64,000 bases of DNA from Paratinospora sagittata. Taxonomy: Eukaryota > Streptophyta > Magnoliopsida > Ranunculales > Menispermaceae. The stretch covers positions 44,450,712 through 44,514,711 of the forward strand of contig CM069597.1 of NCBI GenBank assembly GCA_035771175.1. Direction: 5' to 3'. The notes under the pieces are model-generated. The model was not told the origin of the DNA. It worked only from the letters and a program-made list of their open reading frames with translations, and made no database searches. The position numbers and the translations under genes are program-made. Positions 24,085 to 35,800 of this stretch are shown here, piece after piece (position 1 is the first letter of the stretch; each line of letters starts with the position of its first letter).

Positions 24085-25280
24085 GTAACACCCCGTAATT
24101 TACAGTCAAACCAATACATTGACTTGTACGTAAAGTCAAATGCATTTATACGCGTATATGTACGTATATGGCCTTACTTATGGTATTTATGTGAATACTA
24201 GGGTTGTAGGAACCCCGAGACCCTAGATATAGTATTTGAAACTTGATGCTTAAAGAAATTTTCACCCTGGGTTTAGAAAAGCGTTCTCCCCTGGGACAAG
24301 CGCGCTGCAATGATGGAAACCCAAAAGCATGATTTCGAGAAAATTACAAAGAAGCGCGCTCCTCACGTGTTTCAGAGAAGAATCTGTTTTTTAGGTAAGG
24401 AGAAGCACACTCCTCTACGTTCTGATAGATTTTTTTAAGTGGACGGTGAGGCGGTTTATGCGTATTAAAATAAGGTTTCTCGATTTTCTAGCTCATTTGA
24501 GCTAGCAGATAGCAGAGAAAAGAGGGAAAATGAAGGGAGAAGAAGAGGAGAAGCTAGGGATGAAGAATCCAAGGTAAGAATTGGTCCTTTTAAGCTAAAA
24601 ATTGCATATTTGTGTTCCTCTCTTCGACTTGTACAACATATGTGAAATTTGTAGATTTTTTACGGTTAGATTGATGGATTGGAGAAATGTGATCTGAGCT
24701 GGGATTGAGGGTTTGAGCATGCAATTGATTGGTAAGTAAATCTTTGTTGAAATTGAAGTTATTTGAGAGTTGAATTGTAGGAAAATGTGCGGTTTTCATG
24801 AATGCATGCCCCAACCCAGTTGTGAAGCAACTGAGGGTTTGGGAGCTTATGAAAATGATACTTTTGGAGGTTTGAATGTAATTTAGAGTAGAATTATGAT
24901 TGATTATGCTTTCCTTGGGGGAATTTCAGTGAAATATCGGTGAATTGGGTGATTATTGCAAGCTACTAGTATGGTGGCAGTATACTGGGCGATAAAGTGT
25001 GAATTTTGTAGTGAGTATTTCTTTACTTTGGTCTCCTTGTATGTCATTGTATGATATTAAATGCTTTGTGAAATTATAAGCATGTTAATGTGTTTGCATT
25101 GTGTTTTGGATTCGTGAAAATGGTTGTAAAATGGAGCATGTCTATACTTGTGGGAGCAAGTTAGAACATGAGGTCCTTCTTAGGGAAATCTCTAGGTACT
25201 ACACTCGCATGAACAATAGCTAATGTACTCATGGTCAGTGGTGTTGTCCTAGTAGAGTAAGAACCCAAGAAAGAATGTGT
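24085..25280 (+). mobile_element. Gypsy LTR, 5' part, plus orientation
   Basis: It begins TGTAACACCCCGTAATTTAC, then AGTCAAACCAATACATTGAC, TTATACGCGTATATGTACG and GTTGTAGGAACCCCGAGACC. The same series, in reverse orientation and diverged, ends the LTR that starts at 54155 (AGTCAAACTTATACATTGAC, GGAACCTCGAGACCCTAG). The TGTAACACCCCG start is also shared with the LTR ending at 59896. Similarity remains recognisable to about 25250 (GGTGTTGTCCTAGTAGAGTA). It is probably a solo or truncated LTR. No primer site, internal coding or target duplication was found. Confidence 0.7.
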
Positions 25281-25925
25281 AACATTTTCCAAATCTGAGG
25301 AGTAAATACAACAAAACTTAAGGGCAATTTAGACAAAGGACAAAACTGATATTTTTAAATATCTTTAGGAACATTTTCGAAAAATGATCAAAATGTCAAT
25401 TTAAAATATCTTCAAGGATATTACGAGTAAAGGACGAAACGATAAAAAAAGGTTTCTTAAGGATATCAGGGACACCCCCTAACGTTTCAACCTATAAATA
25501 GGGGAGGGAGGTTAATTCATTTCATATCAATCTCTCTTTTCCTCAAACTTTACATGAAGTTTTGTAAGCTTGGAGTAACACCAGTCCTGAAGTTTTAAGG
25601 TAGGGAGAAACCTAGGGTTTGCACATTCTAGCCCTACTTCTTTTAAAGTTCTGAATTTATTATAAATTATGCACATTTTTCCCCTTTTCACTAGTGAATG
25701 AGTAATGGGTGAAAGCCGACTCTTGCTGAATTGCTAAATGCAGTTTACTGTTATTTGAGGTTGCAGAATTTTCTAAATATGACTGCAAGTGTTCTAAATT
25801 AGTGTGCAAACTTTGTATTGTTATTATACAGGATTTTCTATTAAGACTGTTATTATTAATTATTGCTAGCATGTGGGAGACCCGCTGGGGGATCCACTGG
25901 GCATTAAGTTCACCCTTTTTCTTTC
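25281..25925. other. Possible second LTR-like fragment with TATA box
   Basis: A promoter-like stretch CCTATAAATAGGGGAGGGAGG (about 25490) is followed about 30-60 bp later by pyrimidine-rich sequence, as in many plant LTRs. Borders are not evident. It could be the 3' half of the LTR starting at 24085 or a separate element. No coding region was seen. Confidence 0.35.
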
Positions 25926-28900
25926 ATTATATTTATTGAGTTCTGAATGATGATGTCTAAATATTTTTTTAAAGCCGCTGTAGACATCTTGAAAATATTA
26001 AGTAAAACACATTGAAAAATTTCTGCCTTTTGGTTTCAAGAGAACATTTCTCTGTTTTTCTAAACTGAGCACATGAAGGTCAAGGATAAGTTGCATTGCA
26101 AGTAATCCGTGTTGTTTTCGCACTTGGGCGATTCTCATAATGACTTTAGTGCCTTTAGATTTATGAATGTTGATGTTTTATGAAAATATGAGGTGCATGG
26201 TTGTCTCATTATTTATTTGGGGATGTGATTTGTAGCGAATGAAATTGCTCAATATTTTGAGACTGATTTAAATTTTTAAAAAAACGATCTGATAGGTTCT
26301 TGAGGTATGATTTTTACTGATTCATTGCTTGGTTGTCTCATTATTTATTTGGGGATGTGATTTGTAGCAAATGAATTTGCTCACTATTTTGAGACTGATT
26401 TAAGTATAAAAAAAATGATCTCATAGGTTGGGTTCTTGAGGTATGATTTTTACTGATTTTCATTGCTTGATCTCATAGGTCTGATTATTTATAGATGAAC
26501 TTGTTTTTTTGCCACAAAGTTCTCGATCACGCTGAGCTTAGTGGTTAAAAACAAAATAAATGGGGATAATCACGTTCCTATTTTATGACCACATAGTTAT
26601 TTGACGGGTTTGTATAGATTTTAAAAATAGAAAAATTTAGTGTGTTCTGCCTTTAGATTTATGAATGTTGATGTTTTATGAAAATATGAGGCGCATGGTT
26701 GTCTCTATTTATTTGGGGTTGTTTTTTGTAGCAAATGAATTTGCTCAATATTTTGAGACTAATTTTAAGTAAAAAAAAATTGATCTCGTAGGTTCTTGAG
26801 GTATGATTTGTACTGATTTTCATTGCTTGATCTCATAGGTCTGATTATTTATAGATGAACTTGCTTTTTTGCTGCAAAGTTCTAGATCATGCTGAACTTT
26901 TAGTAGTTAAAAACAAAATAAATGGGGATAATCAGCTTCCTTATGACCACATAGTTATTTGACGGGTTTGTATAGATTTCAAAAATAGAAAAATTTAGTG
27001 TGTTCTATCTCTAGCAAATAGAATATTTCATTCTTTTAACTTGAGATAGTTCTAATGCAATACTTTTGTTGTTGTCTGGCATCGATTTTGAAGGTGTACT
27101 TGTATAAATTTGTCATTACTGAATCTTTTTCTAGCATTCATGAACTTGTTTGGCCGTGACGCTATCTTACCTGTTATCTCTAACCTTCGTACTCATTCTT
27201 TGTGTTGTTGAATTTCTTGTGGCATCGATTTTGAAGATGTACTTGTATAAATTTGTCATTACTGAATCTCTTTCTGGCATTCATGAACTTGTTTGACTGT
27301 GACGCTATCTTACCCTGTTATCTCTAACCTTCGTACTCATTCTTTGTGTTGTTGAATTTCTTGTAGAGACAGCAGTTATTGATATTGAGTTTTTCCCTCA
27401 GTGGTATTTAAAAGGAAGCAATATTAGTGTTTATGCCTCTGTAACATGGATCTTTCCTTGTAGCTAAACCCTATTGGTAAGGAAAACAAGAGGCTTGGGG
27501 AAAGCCTAATAATTGAGCAGTGCTTTGTACACCCACAGTTATTATGATAAGAATGTGTGCATGGTATGTTTACTTTTTTGTGAAGGAACTTGTTGACTTG
27601 GCCCTTCTAGCTTCTATATATCTTCAATTAGCATACTTTTTAATTAGTAAGACTCCTTGGTGAATAGTTCATTTCTTTGGTATTTAATGCTTTATTTTGT
27701 TTTTCTGGAGTAAGTCTTATCTCTATGTTTTTATTGTTTATTTTATTGTTGAACGTTCATCTTCTACTGCTATAAGTGCAAGAAACAGTTTTATGCTTAC
27801 TCGTTTTTGGCTAAGGAAGCAATAATGCTGCTGCTATGATTATTTTGTAGTATTTAAGTACTCATGTGGGGATAGTACATAAAAAGCCTAGCAATTTGTA
27901 TTAAGTCACGTTTCTTAGTGCTCACTTTGAATTTTTTTTGGTTAATTCTTTTTCTTAAGGACTTGGTAATATTGTATTTTCTTTCCTTGGTGGTTTTTTA
28001 TTTTAATTTAGTCTAAATATTTTTCTGTTCTTATTATGAAATGACTTGTTGGAGGAGTCGCCTCCAATGTATCTTTAGAAAAACATAGAGGTGTCTTTTC
28101 TATATCTCTGAAACATGGCCCTTAGAGGCGTGAAAAACGCCTCTAATTTGTAGTTTGAGAAAAAAAATATATACTCTTATATCATTAAAGAAAATTTCTT
28201 TATGAGGCATTAAAATGCCTTCACTTACATGTATATATTTGACTTCTAACTTTTCAGAAAAATGTATAGTGGAGTTTGTTCTTAGAAACACAAATTTCCT
28301 TATTTGTTAATTCGTTTGGAAGGCATGATAAATGCCTCTAGTTGGTGTTTTTTTTTTGGGGGGAATCTTAATATTATTATTTATAATATTTTTTAAATAT
28401 ATAAAGAGTTTTATATCATTTGAATTTATATTTAAACAAATTATAATGCACTATTGATGAGTATAATCATCCTCATTTTTTTGGTCATATAGTTTCAATA
28501 TTTATCCTGTTGTTCTACACCACATATATATGGTGACGTACTCATACACTCTAATTGAATTGTCAATATTAATGTGTTGTTTTGGTTAAAGAACTAAATG
28601 GGAGAAAATCTATACAAAACATTCTCTAAAGGTGAGGTCATATCTCATGTTCTCTCATCCTCTCTTGTTTATGCCTCCACTCCTCTTTTGCACTTGACCT
28701 TTTCTCGTCCCTCAGGTGATCTTTTTAGATTAGATTTTGTTGGCTTTGCTTTTGATTGTTGATTTCAAGACTTGGGCAAAGTGATGTTACTTAAGGGTCA
28801 AGAATTTTGTAAGTTTCCTCTTGGCATTTGTAAAGTTCTCCTTTATTTATTAGTTAGCTTTCTTCCTCCTTTGTCTTCTTTGCTTTTATCTTGCTGAAAA

Positions 28901-29400
28901 CTTTATTAATTCCATTAAAGTTGCTAAATTTCAACAATCCCCAATGTTAGGGCTATAGGTTTCAAAATAATTGAGGTTTTGGTGTTTTTATTCTTAATTT
29001 CTTTTGCAACTTATTTTTCTCTCTTGAATTTGGTTAAAACTTTAATGTTAGTTTTCACCGTATCAATTAAGTTTTAGTTCTTGTTTGTTGGTTTTAAGTT
29101 TCTACCTTGTTTGATTGCTCTAATATTTCTAGTTTATGCTCCAATTTTAGTTTAAATTCCAAGTATTTTTGGGTGTCTACAAAATGTTTTTGAAGTGTTT
29201 TAATTTCTGAATTTACTGATGTAAAGTCGCATATGTTTAGGTTAAAGCTTTGGTTTTGCTCTAACCTAGGGATTTCATTGTTTAAAATTTCAAAAGCTTT
29301 TTTTATTTTTTGAAGCCTTCAATTTCATATTTAAGCGTTATATATGTTTATTAGAATAAGTATTTTAGGCCTTGTTAATATATCTCTTAATATTTAATGA
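25926..29400 (+). repeat. Modular low-complexity repeat block, right part
   Basis: It repeats modules b, c, d, e, f, g and a of the 15.3-20.8 kb block in that order and on the same strand, interrupted relative to that block by the insertions at 20.8-25.9 kb. Internal tandem copies of module c are at about 26190-26330, 26330-26470 and 26690-26830. A second internal duplication (CTTGTATAAATTTGTCATTA... to CTTTGTGTTGTTGAATTTCT) is at about 27098-27210 and 27240-27361. The perfect hairpin at 28122-28146 belongs here. No coding region. Confidence 0.6.
28122..28146. repeat. 10-bp perfect hairpin (module e type example)
   Basis: TTAGAGGCGT, loop GAAAA, ACGCCTCTAA. Compared with 20576-20600 the third stem pair has changed from G:C to A:T on both sides, preserving pairing. 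Confidence 0.8.
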
Positions 29401-29807
29401 GCCAGACAGCTTCTTTGGTATTGCTTCTTAAGAACCCCATTCCATTCAATTCCATGGAAGGCCTTAGGCATGTATACAAAAATCCCATTTTGGATAAAAA
29501 TTATAAACTAATTTATATAAGCAATCGAAAGTTTCATTTTGGTGAAAATTTTTAATTTGTTTACAAAAAGCACATGAAAGTCTCGTATGCTGTGAAAGTT
29601 CCACCGCTAGAATTTCTTTTTTTTTCCTCGTTCAGGGCATATTTCTTACTTCTATAAACACACCGCCAACATATACCAAAGAAAAGCAACAACTGTCTTT
29701 CCATCGTCAAATTTGCACGAGCCGATGGCCATGAGAATCATTTAGCAGGCAAGAAACAACCATTAAAATCAAAAGCCGAGTCATAGTCTCACATGGGCAT
29801 GCAAAAG

Positions 29808-32800
29808 CTATCTCCTCATTACACGATTGCGTTCCCGTTTACGGAATCGTTCAAGCATGAACTGGTCAGTTGCCGCTTGCCTCTGTCCAGCTGCTGCAGC
29901 TTCTGTGTTACCAGCATCCATTGGTCTATGACTAGAAACTGCATCATCCACTGCACTTCTGTCCTTGTAAAGTTCAGGATGCTCTGCATGAAAAGAATTT
30001 TCTATCAACTGAAACCATCAAACACAAAGATACCAACCACTGCCACCAAAAGCCATGGAGAAAGGGGGGGTGCAGTTTTTGTAAATAAAATGCAAGTCCA
30101 AAGTTTCAAAAGTTCCAAGAAAATTGTTCTAGAACAAATAAATTAAACAACCTCGCCGGAGTTTTTCTGCATAATCCCTGCCGCGTTGAAAGTAGTCTGC
30201 ACTATAACTTGAGGGAATGCTTGAGTCTATTTTCACCCGACCCACAAGCCTCTTCTCCTGAAGAAGCTTCTTGGCAGCCTCTGTTTCCTCGATATTTCTC
30301 AGTTTATATCTACAACAATTTAAAAAAGATGCAAGCTAAAATTATCCATTATACAAAAAAGAAAACTAAAGAAATGTAGCAAAGTATCATCCCATGGCAA
30401 GATCCTCTCCTTGATGGGATATACACTGCCTACACCCTCATAGTCGTAAGGCAGAATATATCAACAAAGTGAGGCGTGGTTTGAGCCAAGCTTCCTGCTT
30501 CTAGTTTTCAAGGATTATCAGCAATGATAGTCCTCCAAAAACCAATGCTTCAAGGAAATTTACTGGGAAGGAGAAACAATCGTGCATGAATACACATTCG
30601 ATAAAACAGGAAACAACATACTCAATGGGCAGCTGAACTTCAGCGATCCCAGTAGTCCACTGAGTAGAGCTTTCTTCACCATTTCTCCTCTTCACCTAAA
30701 AAGAGACAAGCAGAAAGTAGGAAGATGCAGGGAATAAATAGATACACATGTTCTGCCTGAGTTGGGTACCCAACCTAGTGCCTATCAAGACACCTAGGTT
30801 ATGTGTAGGTGTTGATAACAATAAACCGAAAGTCACATGAGTTGACCCAAAGATGTCATTTTGTGGCTTATTTCACAAATTTTAATTGAAGCAATCAAAA
30901 TTTGTGGTCCCTAATTAATATTGTTATTAAATGCTTAATCTTTATTTTGGACGTGTATGTCATCAGTTTTTTTCTATGATACCCTCTAAGATTTTCATTT
31001 CTTGATCTTACTATTTTAATTTTTCTTTCAATGGAGAATTCGAGTTGGGCTCAAGTTTTTTTTTTTTTTTAACCAACATAATATTTATATATATTATATG
31101 TCAAAAGTACAAAAATAGTCCTTATGGGATGAGCGGTCCCCCAAGGAGCATTACAACCCTACCAAAATGGAATTCCAGCTTCTCATCCATTCACTAAAGC
31201 TATAGCCAAGGGCCAATTTACAATTACTAACCCAGAAAGAAAACTGAAAAAGGGCAGAATCCCACACCCAACTTACTTCAGTAACTTCCCCATTGAAAAT
31301 CCTTTTGTTCCATTCAAGCCATAGGCCCCAAATAGAGGCAAAGAAGATCACCGGCCAATAATTCCTGATCTTAGGTCTGCATTGAGAACTACTTGGAAAA
31401 GAGAATGGCTTTCCAGTGTTCGGATAAGGCAGTTCGTGTAGAAGAATACTCCATTTGTCCTAAATGTTTCTAGAAAAGTTGCATTCCTTGATAATACAAT
31501 CAATGGACTCTGCTTCATTCCTGCACAAGCAGCATCAATTCGGGGATAAACACATATTGGGGAGTTTCCTTTGAAGAATATCAACACAGTTTAGCTTTGT
31601 GTGGCTAACCATCCCATGAATTTGACTTTAGATGGAATATCGGCTTTCCAAATGAAACCAGCTTGTGGAAAAGATGCATGTGGGTTAGATGAAGGAGAAA
31701 GAATTTTGAAGAAGGATTTGGATGGGAATGTGGGCTCAAGTTATTGTTCTCACTCTCAAGTAAGCATGATAAGTACGTTAGTTCTTTAGATTTTCACTTA
31801 TATCATTGGAAAGCCAGATAGTAATTACCATGCTTCTTGAATTTTGCCACGCATCACCTAAAACTTAAAATAAGTGTCGTAAGCATGATGCACATAACTT
31901 GACAATATCAATGGATTTTGCCAAACATTTCATCATTTCTCACCATCTTTCATAGTTTCTTTCCATTGCATTTTTTTCTTTAATCAAGGGTATGCAGGCC
32001 CCCTCACTTGGCTAATTGCTTGGGGTTACATGCGAACTTCCCTATTCTCACATGCTGGAAAACTCAGAGGGTGAATGGCCCCTATTTTGGAGAGAGTTTC
32101 AGACTTAGGTTTTCCGCTTCCCTAGGTTGGGAACTTGGGATCTAGCCATCACTCCATCCTCTCATGGTCAGTGTCTTTTATTAATTTTTTTTTACTTTAT
32201 GTGATTTCAACTTAATTTTTTCATTGGGACTATTTCGTTGGCATGCTCACATTCCCTCTAAAGTAAAAGTGTTTGGGTGGTTATTGGTTCATGCAAAGCT
32301 TAACACCAGCGATACCCAACAGTCTCGACTTCCTTTTATACACATTTCTTCTTTTTGCTGTCCCATATGTATGCAGGATACTGAGACGATAGATCATCTA
32401 TTCTTATAATGCAAAGAGGCGAGAGATTTATGGCTGAATTGGGCGGACCTTACGGGAGGAAGGTTTCTGATCTCAACATCAAGAGAGCAGTGCTTCTCCT
32501 TGCAATCTGGATCAATCAAGATTATCCCTCAAAGAGAAGAACATATGGCCTACGATTATTTTTGGTACCCTATGAAGCATTTGGTTAGAAAGAAATAGAA
32601 GAGTATTTCATGACTCAATTACTGGGACTATTTTACATGGGATAGCATTAAACGAATGGTATGCTTATGGATATCCAGCTCAAAATATTCTGGGATCCAT
32701 TCATTCTCTATGTGGTCTAGGGACTGGGTTAGTTGTATTCTTTTTTTTTTTTTTTTTTTTTTTTGAGAAGATACATCCTAATCCTACCCTATACCCATTC

Positions 32801-35800
32801 CGAGGAAGTGGGCCCCACCTTGGTGGGACAAACCCACATATCTCCACCAACCTTAAGGTTAGCACCCACAAATGATGAGGTTTTGAACACTGAACCTCCT
32901 GGTACTATGTTCGCTCCAGCAACCACTTGACCAACTTATAGTTGGCAGTTAGTTGTATTCAATAGCACCAAGGATCAACATATGGGTATTAATGTTGTTT
33001 ATTATTGTTTTCCCAGGCTCCGAGTACCTCTTGTACTCTGTATGAAGTTCTTGAATGCCTCATATAATAAAATATTGTTTTGTTTCCTCTAAAAAAATAT
33101 AGAGTTATTGAGAGTGTTTAAGGGTAAAACACTCATCTCATAGTTTTGTTTCACTATTTTGAGTTTTAAGTAAAAACAGGTATTTTCATGAATTTGGCAT
33201 GTGCTTAGTGTGATGGTTTACCCTAGTAGCAATGAATAAAAGATTGATGCCGCTTCTTTCTTGTTTCAGAGTTTTGAAACCTAATGGTGGCATGAAGTAT
33301 CCTAAATCTTCTACTTTGAAAATTTTGTAAGATCTGAATGTTTTCACTAATATACTTATGTTTTCTTCGGAACAATCACTTGATAAATTTGAGTCATTTA
33401 TCATCCCAATCTATTGAAATTCCAACTCTTTATTCATATTCACTTTTCTTGATATTTAAGTCTGTAGTAAAAGAAATCATCCTTGGAACTCAAACCAGTA
33501 ATCTATAGAGGAGTTTTTTCTTTTCATTTTTTAGTTTAACCACTTTTCTTTTACTTTTACATTCTTTTTACGAGTTCAACATATTGACTAGTAGTTGATT
33601 TGTTGAATGAAATTCCTTTTTATCAAACTTCATTGCCTTCCCATAACATATTTACTTGTTAAACAAAGTTGAGACAAGCCCTATTTCTCCAAATACCTTG
33701 CAGATGCATCAGTTTCTATACATTTTTATTTGAAATGTTTTTAGGGTAGAAGGAGAGTTGTTCTGACAACCTAAGGTCATTTAGTTATTAGTTTTAAATT
33801 ACTACAACTAGTTGGATTGTTTTAAATTGTACAAATACATTTCTAGAGCTTCTCTTGAACATTACCATGCTAAAATGTGATGCATGCATGCCAATTTGTA
33901 TTCTTTCTTTATTTTTATTATTCTCTAGATGATCTTTCACACTTATTTTAGCTGCATTAGGACTACCACCTCCTGATTATCTTGTCTTCTCTGTCTTCAT
34001 CTCATTCAAAACGAACATATAAAATCCTGAATATATTGACTTTTCTGGTACCCAATCAACAAAAGCACTTCCAAGTATATGAAGCCCAAATGGAGAGGAG
34101 TCGTTAACCATCATAATCAAGCAAAGAAATCAGCATAAAAACATGCAAACAACGAGGAAAAAGGGCATGGAAATATGACAAACTCACTTTAAGATGCTCT
34201 GGGATGACATATAACTCATCCTCTGCACATTTTAAATCGTCCTCGACTTGATCGGTAGCAGCAATGTTCTTACCTGTTTTCTTTGCCAGTGCTTGTTCAA
34301 CATATTTTAACCTGTTAAATAACAGAAAAACAACCTAGCATTCAATACTACCACTATGGGAATGATGGGATGAATTATATGTTACTGTGCTAAGGATTAA
34401 TTGGAGAAATCATTGTTCCACAGGTAGAAGTTCCTATTCAATTAGAAATGTCGTACATTCATGGAGGAATTTTCCATTGATCCTTTTATTAGCAATTAAA
34501 AGAAATTCCTACTCATATGATTGCTCTTTTTATTGTTTTTATTGACTTGAAGCATAGTCTGATAGACATCAATTTCTCAATTTCAAATAAGATAACTATG
34601 TTGATTATGTGACGGGCTCCCCAAAAAAAAAAAAACATTGGCATGCAAGTACACGAGGTGCTCTACCTAATTGAGCTGTAACCCTTGTTTTGGAATACAA
34701 AATGTACCTCTTCTCCCCGTCCCCATAATGTATGAGGCAAATGTATGCATTTAGATAAGCGTTATATTCTATGGTTATGATTCCACCAAATATGCCTTCA
34801 TTTCCTTCATAAAGGTGCAAAAAGGGTGAGAGAGAGTGTAGAGAAGGGCACTGCCCAAGCGAAGCAAAACACCATCAAGAGCCTTTTTGTTGATCTCAAG
34901 CAAGGTTTGTTTTTTTTTTTTTTTAAGTTAGTTTAGTCTAACTCAAAAATTTGCCCAATTGAGCATGTCTAGCATATTTTTTTCGCAGTAGCAAGATCAC
35001 TATTACCAACTCCATTCAGTTTGCCACCATATGATATGTACCAAACCCAAAGCAAACTCCTCCCAAAAGATGAGTAAACTCCATGTAGCTGACCCCATAT
35101 AGTTGGGAAAAGGTTGTTGAGTTGAGAGACTCACCTTAGAACATCTAGAGATCGTAAGAAAGTCTCGCAAATCTCAAGTTTTGGCAATAAAACAACCTTT
35201 GATGGGATATACTTTCTCTTATATCCATTTTTCGTTGTCACTGAAAATCAATGAAGCTCTAGAAAGAAAATGAAAGTGACTAAAAATAACCAAGCAGATT
35301 CACACCATTGAAAAAAGAGGCCCTATGTAAATATTGTTCTATGTGACTAAATCAATTTGAATGGGCACAATATGATATTACCAAGAACTAAAGGATCAGA
35401 CAATATAACTCAAATGTACAAGCCCATGTTACTAAAATTGGATAATGTCCACATTTGCCCAATCCTTTCTTCTATCTTGATCAATTGGTATCATCATCTT
35501 TCCAAGTTTAACAAAGAATAACAATGAATCTCCAAAGACTTAAAAGCATGCTTTTTTATCAATAGATGTTTATTTATTGTTAAATACTAATAAAAGACAC
35601 AAAGATGTAACATGGTTCGGCTCCAAGGCCTACGTCCACGAGAGAAGAGAGGAAATATTTTCTTATTCTTGATGATGTCTTAATGGAGGGACACCATATA
35701 TATAGACATACAGGGCTATGCACACATATAGCTATAATTACAATTTTAATAACTGCTAAATAAAAAGACTACTAAAATTATCATCTTTCCTTGAAAGAAA

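Noticed and set aside
26190..26830. Repeated module c as a CRISPR-like or satellite array
   Set aside because: Copies are 140 bp long, imperfect and irregularly spaced, and belong to a larger modular repeat.
34651..34688. A tRNA gene
   Set aside because: Only the 5' half of a plastid-type trnV-UAC is present and no 3' half follows, so it is plastid-derived debris rather than a working tRNA gene.
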